A stretch of 64,000 nt of DNA from Anabaena sphaerica FACHB-251 (GTDB taxonomy: Bacteria > Cyanobacteriota > Cyanobacteriia > Cyanobacteriales > Nostocaceae): assembly GCF_014696825.1 (NCBI RefSeq), contig NZ_JACJQU010000006.1:88542-152541 (forward strand), read 5' to 3'. The number at the start of each line of letters is the position of its first letter. Position 1 is the first letter of the stretch. Below, one piece after another: positions 1 to 8,709 of this stretch. The notes beneath the pieces are model-generated. The model saw only the letters and a list, made by a program, of their open reading frames with translations, did no database searches and had not been told where the DNA came from. The translations under genes were made by a program, and so were the position numbers.

Positions 1-1
1 T

Positions 2-124
2 GTCCCTGTGCCTACCATTCCCTTGATAATTACTGCCCAAGGTGCTGATCTCACAGATAACAGTTTCGGCGGTAGGATACTTGTTCTGACTGTGGGCTAT
101 GGTTTCAATTTTCTGCCTAGATAG
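2..124 (+). CDS. C-terminal end of an unidentified protein (partial)
   Basis: An open frame enters from the left edge and stops with TAG at 122-124, giving 40 residues that end GYGFNFLPR. The alternating hydrophobic/polar ending with aromatic residues is compatible with a last beta strand of an outer-membrane or beta-rich protein, but that is only a guess. The rest of the gene is outside the window, so no family can be assigned. It could also be chance, since 40 codons is short. Confidence 0.35.
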   Translation, partial: VPVPTIPLIITAQGADLTDNSFGGRILVLTVGYGFNFLPR

Positions 125-352
125 GTTTGATAGCATCAAAACTCAAACAATACAAGAAGGTTTTCAATGATTCTGAAAACTTCCTAACTTCCCCTGCTGA
201 CTCCTGAAAGGCAGTTGCTCTTGGGAAACCTCAAGACCGCACTGCCTCCTCCTGACTCCTACTCTATAGCTTACGTCAAGCCACTCCTCACGACAAACTT
301 TTTCAACCAACCCGAAATCACCACTTCAATATTTACTATCTAGAGAATCACC

Positions 353-1381
353 ATGTTAAAAATCAGAACCTTCTTTCTTAGTCTCGCTTGTACGCCTTTA
401 ATTATATTTTCTTTACACTTAACGAATCAAGTCCAAGCTAATTCACCAAGCAAAGGTCAGGCGGGATCTGCAAGTGGAGGTGCAATCTCACCCTCCAATA
501 ATCACCCTGGTCAATCACCCAGTAGAGGTCAGGCGGGATCGGCAAGTGGAGGTGCAACCCCACCCTCAAATAATCACCCTGGTCAATCACCCAGTAAAGG
601 TCAGGCGGGATCGGCAAGTGGAGGTGGAAACACAAATAACCCTGGTCAATCACCCAGTAAAGGTCAGGGAGGATCGGCAAGTGGAGGTGGAAACACAAAT
701 AACCCTGGTCAATCACCCAGTAAAGGTCAGGGAGGATCGGCAAGTGGAGGTGGAAACACAAATAACCCTGGTCAATCACCCAGTAAAGGTCAGGGAGGAT
801 CGGCAAGTGGAGGTGGAAACACAAATAACCCTGGTCAATCACCCAGTAAAGGTGAGGCGGGATCTGCAAGTGGATCTGAATCATCCGGTATCATTATTAT
901 ACGAAAACCGGATGGGTCTATACTGATTAAGCTTTCACCTGCGGTTGTACACAAGCTTAATGCTGCCGCTAATCGTATACTTGCTAGTGGTGGTGGTCAT
1001 AGATTCTCATCGGCTCAAGCTCATAAAGTTATGATCACCTTAACTTTAAGAGGTGTTTCTCCAAAATTATCACAAGCATTTTCACGTGCAGTAGTTAATA
1101 TTTTCACATTTTCCCGTACTTCTACTACACCCAGTTTTCCTTCAGTTCAGTTACCGCAAGGACAGCTAGTAGCCAGCACTAAAGCTTTCAAACCTAGTTC
1201 AAGCATCGCTGAGGGTGATGCAGTACCAACTGTTAACATTGACAACCTGAACGAAGCTATTAATATCTACAACAAGATTGTACTAGAAAGCGATCCAGCA
1301 ACTCTTCAGAAGCTTTCACAATACTCAGACTTTGTGGAAATTGGTAAAACTCTCACAGAATTAAGGGCTGCAATCAAGTAG
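353..1381 (+). CDS. Exported Gly/Ser/Pro-rich repeat protein
   Basis: This 342-residue protein begins with a clear Sec signal peptide (KIR, then a hydrophobic stretch to about residue 29, cleavage likely after VQA). Residues 30-175 are tandem units around SPSKGQGGSASGGGNTNNPGQ, about 21 residues (63 nt) each; the central four units are nearly identical in DNA, so the number of units probably varies between strains. Residues 180-342 form a non-repetitive, probably folded domain with no cysteines and no family I recognise. I infer a secreted or cell-surface protein with a flexible Gly/Ser linker. The repeats leave the other frames open too, which creates long false reading frames on both strands here. 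Confidence 0.75.
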   Translation: MLKIRTFFLSLACTPLIIFSLHLTNQVQANSPSKGQAGSASGGAISPSNNHPGQSPSRGQAGSASGGATPPSNNHPGQSPSKGQAGSASGGGNTNNPGQSPSKGQGGSASGGGNTNNPGQSPSKGQGGSASGGGNTNNPGQSPSKGQGGSASGGGNTNNPGQSPSKGEAGSASGSESSGIIIIRKPDGSILIKLSPAVVHKLNAAANRILASGGGHRFSSAQAHKVMITLTLRGVSPKLSQAFSRAVVNIFTFSRTSTTPSFPSVQLPQGQLVASTKAFKPSSSIAEGDAVPTVNIDNLNEAINIYNKIVLESDPATLQKLSQYSDFVEIGKTLTELRAAIK

Positions 1382-1581
1382 TATTTATTCAAGTACGTAG
1401 GGTGCGTTGGGCGCATTAGTAAAAAATACCCATTCATCAATAACTGGAGCAAGCTCCGTAACCCACCATCAGGGCGCATCTCAAATGTGCAGAATCCCCA
1501 AGCCCATGGCACGCTTCGCTTTGGTTTAAGAAGATGCGCCTGCATAGGCAATTTCCACCTCCGTGGACTAATAAGAGACTT

Positions 1582-1608
1582 AAAACCCGCCTTCGCGGGT
1601 TTTGTTTG
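1582..1608 (+). terminator. Rho-independent terminator-like hairpin
   Basis: AAAACCCGC, loop CTTC, GCGGGTTTT followed by T-rich sequence. It is A-rich on the other side, so it can end transcription in both directions. It lies 200 bases after the repeat protein gene that ends at 1381. Confidence 0.65.
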
Positions 1609-1996
1609 TATAGTCGCGAATTAAGTAGGTAGGCTTAAATAAACCTAACTAACTATGTAACGAAATTTAAAATGCTGGCTATAGCTTGCGTGACAACGTA
1701 GGATTAATACGCCTCCCGTCAGGGATACGTGAATGCTCAGTTCGCAATAACATAGTTATAAACTTTCCCACCCACCTACTTACAGCAGTTTTCACGTATT
1801 TGAACCACAATTATTAGACCTAACCCCCATGAAGGGAAGGGGAGGAAATCAAAGCATCTCTCCTACTAGGAGGACTGCTTGTGGACTATTTACCTGAAAA
1901 TAGCTGTATATTCGCTTCCCTATGAATTGCAAATACAGAAATGGTATAAATAATATGAAAAATATGCGAGTCTACTTTAGTAGACTTTAGCTATTA

Positions 1997-2018
1997 GCCC
2001 GGAACTTAAGTTCCGGGC
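1997..2018. repeat. Perfect 22-base palindrome
   Basis: GCCCGGAACTTAAGTTCC followed by GGGC is self-complementary over its full length. It lies 58 bases beyond the stop of the acyltransferase-like gene at 2076-3452 and could serve as its terminator or be a dispersed palindromic repeat; there is no T-run. Confidence 0.6.
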
Positions 2019-2075
2019 GGGCGTGGAAGCCAACAAATAAGCTATTGATTAGATATTCGGGGATCTATCTTCTTC

Positions 2076-3452
2076 CTAAGTAACTAACCCTTCCAAAACC
2101 TGCTGTAAATCACTTGTTAACTCAGCCACCGCTTGTCTGGCATCCACTCGACTAGCTTTATAAGTTAGATAACGTTCAGAAACAGATATTGGTTTGCCTA
2201 CAGTAATTTTGACTTTTTGTTGACCCAACTCTGGACGATTTAAAGGATTATTACCTTTAATTTTATTGACCATATCCCATAAAAGTAAAGTCGTTTCTGC
2301 AAATCTTTCTACTGTTGGTTTTTCGCGGATATAAGTACCAGAAACGGCCACAAAACTTTCTACTAACCTCATGTGCCACATCCGAAAATATGCTTCTTCG
2401 GCGATTCTATCCCCTAAACTTTTCTCAATGGGTGCTAATGATTTAATATCTTTAAAATCTTCTCTAAATATATAATTCCATCCTGCTTGTTCTAATCGTC
2501 TACATCTATCATTCCAATTGCCCCTAGATGGTAAATCAAAATATTGTTCAGCAATGAATAACGCCACATTCATCACAGATTGTAACCGATAAGCTAAAGC
2601 TTCATTTCTGTCTGTAATTTCCCCATTGGTAATTTTTTCATCTGGCAGTGTTTGATGATAGAAACGAGTGTAGAATTTCTCCATTATCGATAATAAATGT
2701 TCTGATAAAGTCAATAAGCGGGAATAAAGCACATCAAAGGAAGTGGCATTATTGGCTGATTTGACATTTAAACCACTAGCAGCTTCTAATTCAGTTAATA
2801 AATTGGCGATCGCTCCCCAAGGTTCGTTAACATAACTATATTTCAGCCCAATAGGTACAATTAAAACCTCCTCATTTCTGCCTGCTTTCTGCAAATCTTC
2901 CGCACACCAAAAACCCATTTGTGCAATACCTGGTTCTAAAGGGCTAACAATTTCTGACAAACCATTAGTTGCACCTTCTGGAGCAGCAGCCATTGGGAAC
3001 TTACCATTAATATACAAATCCCGTGCAGAACGCAACCCAGTCCAGTCAGCTTTACCCCGTTGAATAGGAGTACCACCTAAATTAGAAGCAAGCCAACCAA
3101 TATGTTTACCCGCCCAAAGAGGAATCCCTCGATCATAGATAAAATGGGCATGAATTGGATGCTGTATGGTTATTTTTTCCTGTTTTGCTGCCTTTGGCAC
3201 AAGTTGGGAAAACAAGTAAGTTAAACACAGAGGATCATCCGTTTTCGGATGCCGAAACGCCAACATAAAGCGGATATTACCTGTTTGAAACTGACTATAA
3301 AGCTCCGCTAAAACTTCCACATTTTCTGCTTCAATTTGGCTAATCTGAGTTTTCCAGCGTATCCAGTCCGGTAAGAACAGATGCACAAATTTCAACAACA
3401 ACGGGTTAAACGCTGGGGGGATAAATTCTAGCGGTGGTTGTGCTTGATACAT
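2076..3452 (-). CDS. PlsC-like glycerolipid acyltransferase
   Basis: The protein (458 residues from the ATG at 3452; a TTG eight codons upstream is possible) contains an acyltransferase signature. HPKTDD fits the HX4D catalytic motif, the APEGATNG segment fits the PEG(T/A) substrate-binding motif, and a GG-TPIQRGKAD stretch lies between them as in PlsC/LPLAT proteins. The expected role is transfer of an acyl group to a glycerophosphate-type or lipid acceptor at the membrane. It is longer than bacterial PlsC (about 240 residues), with a 200-residue C-terminal extension of unknown role. The acceptor cannot be deduced. Neighbouring genes do not help. Confidence 0.75.
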   Translation of the reverse strand: MYQAQPPLEFIPPAFNPLLLKFVHLFLPDWIRWKTQISQIEAENVEVLAELYSQFQTGNIRFMLAFRHPKTDDPLCLTYLFSQLVPKAAKQEKITIQHPIHAHFIYDRGIPLWAGKHIGWLASNLGGTPIQRGKADWTGLRSARDLYINGKFPMAAAPEGATNGLSEIVSPLEPGIAQMGFWCAEDLQKAGRNEEVLIVPIGLKYSYVNEPWGAIANLLTELEAASGLNVKSANNATSFDVLYSRLLTLSEHLLSIMEKFYTRFYHQTLPDEKITNGEITDRNEALAYRLQSVMNVALFIAEQYFDLPSRGNWNDRCRRLEQAGWNYIFREDFKDIKSLAPIEKSLGDRIAEEAYFRMWHMRLVESFVAVSGTYIREKPTVERFAETTLLLWDMVNKIKGNNPLNRPELGQQKVKITVGKPISVSERYLTYKASRVDARQAVAELTSDLQQVLEGLVT

Positions 3453-3739
3453 TAAATCTGAGAAGATAGAGGACAAATAAATTCAAAATCATCAAAATTC
3501 AAAATTTTGGCGCTGTTGATACCTTCCTCATGGAACCTTTACCTCACCAAATTACCGCAGTTGATGGAGAAATGCTACCACGTTAATCACTGCCTTTGCT
3601 CCTGATCTTCTTGCTTCTGATAGCATAGCGTGGTGTCAGCCATACTCCTGACTCTTGACTCCTGACTTCTCACAAGCGATCGCAAATGACACAATTGCGG
3701 GAAACTGAGAACAGGTATAAAGAAAGGAGAACTAACTCT

Positions 3740-4093
3740 ATGGCCTGGACAAAAATTCTGGAAGCAAACGCCCTATCCTCTGGTGCGCGAGAAGTTGTAA
3801 AAGTAGGGAACAGAAATATTTTGGTGTTAAACCACGAAAATCAGCTTTATGCCGTGGAAAATACCTGCCCCCACCTAAAATTACCCATGAAATCCGGTAA
3901 AATCCAAAATGGAGCCATTGTTTGTTCTTTCCACCGCAGTGCTTTTGACCTGAACACTGGTGAAGTCAAAACCTGGTGTCCGTGGCCACCTGGAGTCGGT
4001 AAATTATTATCAATGGTTTCCGAAGCCAAAACCCTGCCAGTATTTCCTCTTCGTGTAGAAGATGGCAATATTTTGATTGACGTGCCAGAGTAA
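3740..4093 (+). CDS. Rieske 2Fe-2S ferredoxin-like protein
   Basis: A 117-residue protein with both Rieske cluster motifs: CPHLKLPMKSG (Cys-X-His) and CSFHRSAFD (Cys-X2-His), 19 residues apart, followed by WCPWPPG. The family carries electrons in small ferredoxins or dioxygenase components; there is no signal peptide or membrane helix, so a soluble cytoplasmic carrier is likely. I chose the ATG at 3740 because AGAAAGGAG lies just upstream and homologues begin close to MAWTKI; an upstream in-frame ATG at 3686 would add 18 poorly conserved residues. It is followed 87 bases later by a DCC oxidoreductase gene on the same strand. Confidence 0.85.
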   Translation: MAWTKILEANALSSGAREVVKVGNRNILVLNHENQLYAVENTCPHLKLPMKSGKIQNGAIVCSFHRSAFDLNTGEVKTWCPWPPGVGKLLSMVSEAKTLPVFPLRVEDGNILIDVPE

Positions 4094-4180
4094 TCATAGC
4101 GATCAGATCCCCAACTTATTTAAGGGGATCTTGGATCATAACTACACCCTATAGTCTCCCCCAATCTAGCTAGAATTTAT

Positions 4181-4597
4181 ATGAATTATTACGTAATTTA
4201 TGATGGTCAATGTAATCTGTGTGTTACTTTAGTGCAGTTGCTAGAAAATCTAGACCAGGGAAAACTATTTCGCTACATCTCCATGCAAGATGAACAGATA
4301 TTATCCGCATGGGGAATTACCACCCAAGATTGTGAACAGGGTATGATTTTAATAGATGCTAATAGTTCCTCAAGACGTTGGCAAGGCAGCGATGCGGCTG
4401 AAGAAATTGGGCGACTATTGCCACTAGGTAGTTTATTTGTAGAGGCTTATCGTGCCTTACCGGGGGTGAAATGGCTAGGAGATAGGTTTTATGAACAAAT
4501 CCGGGATCATCGCTATACCCTGTTTGGTAAACGTGCTGATACCTATCAATCTGCATATTGCATAGATGGTAACTGCAAAATTGGGAATGATTCATAA
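4181..4597 (+). CDS. DCC family thiol-disulfide oxidoreductase (DUF393)
   Basis: This 138-residue protein starts MNYYVIYDGQCNLCV; the DGxCxLC motif is the hallmark of the DCC/DUF393 family, thioredoxin-like proteins with a CxxC pair. The length is typical. A second CxxxxxC (YCIDGNCKIG) sits at the C terminus. A redox role is inferred from the family only; the substrate is unknown. It may be cotranscribed with the Rieske gene just upstream. Confidence 0.8.
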   Translation: MNYYVIYDGQCNLCVTLVQLLENLDQGKLFRYISMQDEQILSAWGITTQDCEQGMILIDANSSSRRWQGSDAAEEIGRLLPLGSLFVEAYRALPGVKWLGDRFYEQIRDHRYTLFGKRADTYQSAYCIDGNCKIGNDS

Positions 4598-5013
4598 TTC
4601 GTAATTAATTGCTTCTTTCTTCTGACTCCTGCCTCTTAGCCTCCACGAAAAGACTTTTGGCGTTGCTGATTAAGAGTATGATTTTGTTTCACGCAGAGGC
4701 GCTCCAGTCACAGAGAGTAAGAGTTTGAAATCATTGATTTTTCAATTTCATACCCTATTTCAGCAACGCCGGATTAACGGAAATTTCTCGTTTTCCATTC
4801 TTAACATCTAACAGACCTGACATCAAGATTGAATATCAGCGGCTGTTGCCTACTTACTAAAGCTAAATAATGTTACATAAACGTTACTCAACATCTCAAC
4901 TTGTGATTTTTAGGCGATAATAAAAACGTCGAAAAATAAAAAGACAAAGAAATCACTACCTAACTCTAACCTCAAATAGTTTGTTAGCTAATGGCAACTG
5001 GAGGTGAAAGAAA
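4598..5013. other. Gene-free stretch upstream of small membrane protein gene
   Basis: Contains an imperfect dispersed repeat (GCGTTGCTGATTAAG ... TCAGCAACGCCGGATTAA, about 4660-4785) and AT-rich DNA that probably includes the promoter of the 37-codon gene starting at 5014. No open frame of interest. Confidence 0.5.
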
Positions 5014-5127
5014 ATGATATACAATAACATCGTCAGTGATAGTACTGCATACCTACTCATGAAAATAGGTGTGCTAATTCTGGCAGTTTTGCTGTGGTTT
5101 GTAGTCACAGCTACACCAGTGGTTTAG
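5014..5127 (+). CDS. Small single-span membrane protein (37 aa)
   Basis: A short reading frame preceded by a strong ribosome-binding site (GGAGGTG, 7 bases before the ATG) encodes 37 residues: a polar start MIYNNIVSDSTAYL followed by one hydrophobic helix (about residues 14-34) ending TATPVV. Size and architecture resemble the tiny single-helix subunits found in cyanobacterial photosynthetic and NDH complexes, but it matches none that I can name. The good ribosome site and the 400-base leader support a real gene. Confidence 0.6.
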   Translation: MIYNNIVSDSTAYLLMKIGVLILAVLLWFVVTATPVV

Positions 5128-5225
5128 GTACTCCGCCCAATTCCTGACCCTGAACAGATAACTTTTATTGACACAACTCTATAATATTATAGGATGGACG
5201 GAGTGTTAGAAAGCGTGGGGCTATT

Positions 5226-5573
5226 ATGGCTCGCTATACCTGTTCTTTTCTTGTTTCTGTTCCCATCGACCATCTGCAACCATTACTGATAGAACTACTA
5301 CAGTATTGTGGTTTAGAAGTTCAATACTACACAGCAGACTACATTATGGCTCGTGAAATTCCTGGTAATGTATCCTTTTCTAAACTAGTCACAGTGGAAG
5401 TGCTGATTGATAAATCCAATGCTACGGAAACGGAAACGCGGATGAGTATTGTGATCAAAAATGAAGAATTACCACTGAAATTGGACAATCACTGCCGACA
5501 AGTCTTTGATTTTGTCCGCCAGGAAATTGAACATAGCCGAAATTGGCATTTAATTGAAAGTCTAGCCGGTTGA
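5226..5573 (+). CDS. Conserved cyanobacterial hypothetical protein (115 aa)
   Basis: Soluble, compact protein without signal peptide, beginning MARYTCSFLVSVPI. The mix of strands and helices, with the segment VTVEVLIDKSNATETETRMSI, looks like a small alpha/beta fold. I do not recognise a named family. It lies 98 bases after the small membrane protein gene on the same strand. Composition is like its neighbours. Confidence 0.65.
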   Translation: MARYTCSFLVSVPIDHLQPLLIELLQYCGLEVQYYTADYIMAREIPGNVSFSKLVTVEVLIDKSNATETETRMSIVIKNEELPLKLDNHCRQVFDFVRQEIEHSRNWHLIESLAG

Positions 5574-5723
5574 CACTCTCCCGACTGTAAAAACAAGCAA
5601 TAGCAAAATTTTTATAAAAAGTCGGGAGATTCTTGATTCTACAAGTCCACTTAAACCCAACTCCTTGCAGTATAAGCAAAGCATCCAAGCTGCCACATTA
5701 CAGTAATAGCTCGACAACCAAGT

Positions 5724-5909
5724 ATGCACAGTAATCTAAATCCCCTCGAATTTCTTAGTGTCAAGGTACAAGCAGCTATTCCCCTTGCAGTTGCAGGTAT
5801 TGGTTTTATGGGAGTTCGCGCTTGGGAAATATTCTGTCATGCAGATAGCTTGTTTGCTATAACTGAACAAACACAAAAATTACTGGGAATAGGTGAAGCC
5901 ACAAGTTAG
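5724..5909 (+). CDS. Small hypothetical protein (61 aa), doubtful
   Basis: Opens with ATG and encodes MHSNLNPLEFLSVKV followed by a weakly hydrophobic segment AAIPLAVAGIGFMGV, then a polar tail. There is no clear ribosome-binding site. The amino-acid composition is protein-like and the stretch otherwise lacks genes, so it may be real, but the evidence is weak. Confidence 0.35.
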   Translation: MHSNLNPLEFLSVKVQAAIPLAVAGIGFMGVRAWEIFCHADSLFAITEQTQKLLGIGEATS

Positions 5910-5978
5910 AGCAGAATTCAGGAGACAGAAGGTTCTAAGGCAGTAGCAATATGTAGCTCAACTGTCAAAATATCCTTA

Positions 5979-6677
5979 CTAGGACTTATCAGTGAACAAA
6001 CCCAACAAAGGACCGAGAATCGCCCCAAAAATAAAACCACCTGCGTGCGCCCAGTAAGCAATACCGCCACCTTCCATACCAATGTTGGTAGGTGCTTCTA
6101 AACTAGCGATTCCGTAAAAAGCTTGTTGGATAAACCAAAATCCTAAAAAGAAATATGCAGGAACTCGAAAAGTTGGGAAGAAAATACCTAAAGGCAGTAC
6201 AGCCAGAATTTCCGCTTTGGGAAAACGAATAATGTATGCACCCATTACACCTGCAATAGCTCCACTTGCTCCCAAAGAAGGAATATTAGAATTTTGAGCA
6301 AAGTACCATTGGGTTAATGATGCCAAAACACCGCAAGATAAATAGAAGACTAAATATTTAAAATGACCTAACTTATCTTCTACATTGTTGCCAAAAACCC
6401 AGAGAAACAACATATTTCCAGCCAAGTGCAAAAAACCACCGTGGAGAAATTGCGCCGTAATTAAAGTTACCCATTCTGGTACTGGTTGATTTACAGAATT
6501 ACCTGCAAAGCTTAAAGAAAGTTCTCGTGGGACTACAGCCGCTAAATGCAAAAACCCATTTAATGCTTGAGGAGGAAGACTTGTTTCATAAAGAAAAGCG
6601 AGGACATTGGCAATAATTAGCCCATAAGTCACATAAGGCGTAATTTCCGCAGGATTGTTGTCTTTAAGGGGAACCAC
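5979..6677 (-). CDS. Rhomboid family intramembrane serine protease
   Basis: A 232-residue multi-span membrane protein. GASGAIAGVMGAY holds the rhomboid catalytic Ser (GASG motif), HAGGFIFGAILG holds the catalytic His, and HLAGNMLFLWVFGNNVED in the first half matches the conserved HxxxN-type oxyanion region. These proteins cleave single-span membrane substrates inside the bilayer. The start is a GTG (MVPLKDNNP), with AGGAAAA upstream. The substrate is unknown, as for most cyanobacterial rhomboids. No partner gene is adjacent. Confidence 0.9.
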   Translation of the reverse strand: MVPLKDNNPAEITPYVTYGLIIANVLAFLYETSLPPQALNGFLHLAAVVPRELSLSFAGNSVNQPVPEWVTLITAQFLHGGFLHLAGNMLFLWVFGNNVEDKLGHFKYLVFYLSCGVLASLTQWYFAQNSNIPSLGASGAIAGVMGAYIIRFPKAEILAVLPLGIFFPTFRVPAYFFLGFWFIQQAFYGIASLEAPTNIGMEGGGIAYWAHAGGFIFGAILGPLLGLFTDKS

Positions 6678-7115
6678 TGGATTTTTTCCTGATTTTTAAG
6701 CAACTAGCTTTAAAATAACGAATTTTCTCAGTAATTTCTTCTACCTAGTGGATGGATTAGGCTTTTACGGTTTGCAACAGTATTTATTTTGCAGCAACCA
6801 TAGAATTTCAAGAGCAGCACCTGAGTGATATCATGTCCGGTTGAATACTTATCATTAAGACAGCAGGGGGCATACTTCGACTGCGCTCAGTAACCAGGGG
6901 AGCAGGGAGCAGGGGGAAAAGAATTTTTGGATTTCTGCACAACCAGTTATATCGCAAGTGATTAGGCGGACATGATATGAAATAGAGTGAGTGCGATCGC
7001 CTTGTGGATATGATAGGAGAGATTGCACTTTCCACTACTCCCAACCCTATTTTTTAACTTTCCCACCTCTACACTAAGACTATAAGCGCAACTCCCCAAA
7101 ATTGGAGGCATAGCT
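6678..7115. other. Gene-free stretch with low-complexity repeats
   Basis: Carries the promoter side of the rhomboid gene and of the Uma2 gene. It includes short AGCAGGGG-type iterations near 6860-6915 and the fragment CTTCGACTGCGCTCAGT, a common dispersed cyanobacterial sequence. A good ribosome site, GGAGG, sits at 7104-7108 for the gene at 7116. No coding region seen. Confidence 0.5.
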
Positions 7116-7811
7116 ATGGTACAGCAACTCACACCCCACACCGCACCAGAAATCATCTACCCTGACAGCGACGGACAACCAATGGCAGATAATACTAAAC
7201 AATTTCGCTGGATTGTTACTATTAAAGAAAATTTAGAAATCTTATTTGCATCACGGGATGATGTCTTTGTCGCTGGAAATCTTTTATGGTATCCGGTAGA
7301 AGGCAGTGTTAAAACTCGCCAAGCACCCGATGTGATGGTTGTCTTTGGTAGACCAAAAGGTGATAGAGGTTCCTATAAGCAATGGCTAGAAAATAATATT
7401 CCCCCACAGGTAGTATTTGAAATTTTATCGCCTGGAAACCGCACTCAAGAAATGATTAATAAATCACTTTTTTATCAACGTTATGGAGTAGATGAATATT
7501 ACGTTTATGACCCCGATACATTAGAATTATCCGGCTTTTTGCGTTCTCAAGATTCTTTTGCAGCTATTGAAGAAATCAATGGTTGGGTAAGTCCATCCTT
7601 GGGTATATCTTTTCAACTTACTCCAGATACTTTAGAAATTTATTATCCTGATGGACGGAAATTTCTGACATCTGTGGAACTTGATCAACGTGCTGAACGA
7701 GAATATGAACGTGCTGAACAAGAACGGCAAGAAAAAGAAGCAGCAGTTCAGCAGTATCAAGAATTATTAGCCAAATTGCAAGCCAAAGGAGTTGATATAG
7801 ACAATTTGTAA
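7116..7811 (+). CDS. Uma2 family (DUF820) endonuclease-like protein
   Basis: The 231-residue protein has the PD-(D/E)xK core of the Uma2/DUF820 family, greatly expanded in cyanobacteria: APDVMVVFG, then VVFEILSPGNR with the conserved Glu, and YGVDEYYVYDPD. A charged coiled-coil tail (residues 185-231, RAEREYERAEQERQEKEA) follows. The start ATG has GGAGG eight bases upstream. Nuclease activity is inferred from the fold; the biological role is unknown. Flanked downstream by a MITE-like repeat. Confidence 0.85.
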   Translation: MVQQLTPHTAPEIIYPDSDGQPMADNTKQFRWIVTIKENLEILFASRDDVFVAGNLLWYPVEGSVKTRQAPDVMVVFGRPKGDRGSYKQWLENNIPPQVVFEILSPGNRTQEMINKSLFYQRYGVDEYYVYDPDTLELSGFLRSQDSFAAIEEINGWVSPSLGISFQLTPDTLEIYYPDGRKFLTSVELDQRAEREYERAEQERQEKEAAVQQYQELLAKLQAKGVDIDNL

Positions 7812-7898
7812 GCTACCATCCAATTTAGATAATTTTTTCAGTAATTTATTGTGTATTGTAGCCAGTTTTTGCATAAAATAGTTTTGTTGCACTGCCTT

Positions 7899-8063
7899 AG
7901 AGGTTGTTTGAAAAGTATTAGATGAAACCAATAATCTTCAGTAACCTAACCCCCCTTCCCCCCTTCCCTACGAGGGAATGGGGGTTTCAAAGCCTCTTCC
8001 CGCGTCGGGGAGAGGTTTGGAGAGGGGTTTATTTATACATTCAAAACTTTTAAAACATCCTCT
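7899..8063. repeat. MITE-like element A, copy 1
   Basis: About 165 bases bounded by imperfect inverted ends (AGAGGTTGTTTGAAAAGT and ACTTTTAAAACATCCTCT). The interior contains a G/C-rich hairpin (CCCCTTCCC ... TTGGAGAGGGG). Near-identical copies occur at 45515-45678 and 57496-57651. No coding capacity. TA dinucleotides lie at or next to both ends. Confidence 0.8.
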
Positions 8064-8077
8064 TAGCTAAATTGCTT

Positions 8078-8668
8078 ATGAACTGGCTGGCTCACCTTCT
8101 ATTATCGGAAGCAAACGTGGAAATGCAGTTAGGTAATATCCTAGCTGATATTGTTAAAGGGACGGCTCGCCAGGAATTAAACTCTAATATTCAGCGAGGA
8201 ATCCAGTGTCATCAAATCATTGACAGATTTACAGATAGTCACATAATTGTCCAACGCAGTAAACAGCGTATTGACGCAAACTACCGACGCTTTGCTGGGG
8301 TAATTGTAGATATTTTTTATGACCACTTTTTAGCTAAGAATTGGTCAAATTATGCAACTATTTCTCTCGATGAATTTACATCTGAGATATACAGATCATT
8401 TCAAGCATATCCAGGTGAAATACCTGCAATAGTCCGTCAAGTAATTAGTCGCGTTGCTGCTGAAGATTGGTTAGGCTCTTATCGTTATATTGATGGTGTT
8501 GAAAATTCCCTGTTGAGAATATCCCAACGGTTATATAGGCGTTTCCATAGAGAATTTTTGTTAAACCATGCTATCAGCGAACTAAGAAACCACTATGATG
8601 AATTTGAGCAAGACTTTCAAGAGTTTTTTCCTGAATTACGTTTGTATGTGCAGAATTGGTGCCAATAA
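8078..8668 (+). CDS. ACP phosphodiesterase family protein (AcpH-like)
   Basis: From the ATG at 8078 the protein is 196 residues, beginning MNWLAHLLLSEANVEMQLGN, the typical opening of the AcpH/DUF479 family, which removes the 4'-phosphopantetheine arm from acyl-carrier protein. The conserved Asp residues in ILADIVKG and DHFLAKNW belong to the HD-like metal site. A TTG two codons upstream is less likely. The upstream MITE-like element ends 14 bases before this start, so it may supply or disturb the promoter. The next gene follows closely on the same strand. Confidence 0.8.
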   Translation: MNWLAHLLLSEANVEMQLGNILADIVKGTARQELNSNIQRGIQCHQIIDRFTDSHIIVQRSKQRIDANYRRFAGVIVDIFYDHFLAKNWSNYATISLDEFTSEIYRSFQAYPGEIPAIVRQVISRVAAEDWLGSYRYIDGVENSLLRISQRLYRRFHREFLLNHAISELRNHYDEFEQDFQEFFPELRLYVQNWCQ

Positions 8669-8709
8669 GCAATAATGTACAGAGGTTCACGGTTTTGATA
8701 AGCTACCCC

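Larger units (their letters stand above)
1382..2075. other. Gene-free stretch with palindromes
   Basis: No credible coding region is seen. The stretch holds a terminator-like hairpin near 1582-1604, a G-rich repeat fragment (CCTAACCCCC type) near 1820-1870 related to the dispersed repeats elsewhere, and a perfect 22-base palindrome at 1997-2018. Confidence 0.6.

Noticed and set aside
438-884. Long open frame on the minus strand in the Gly/Ser repeat gene
   Set aside because: It is a by-product of 63-base repeats; the plus frame has a signal peptide and folded end.
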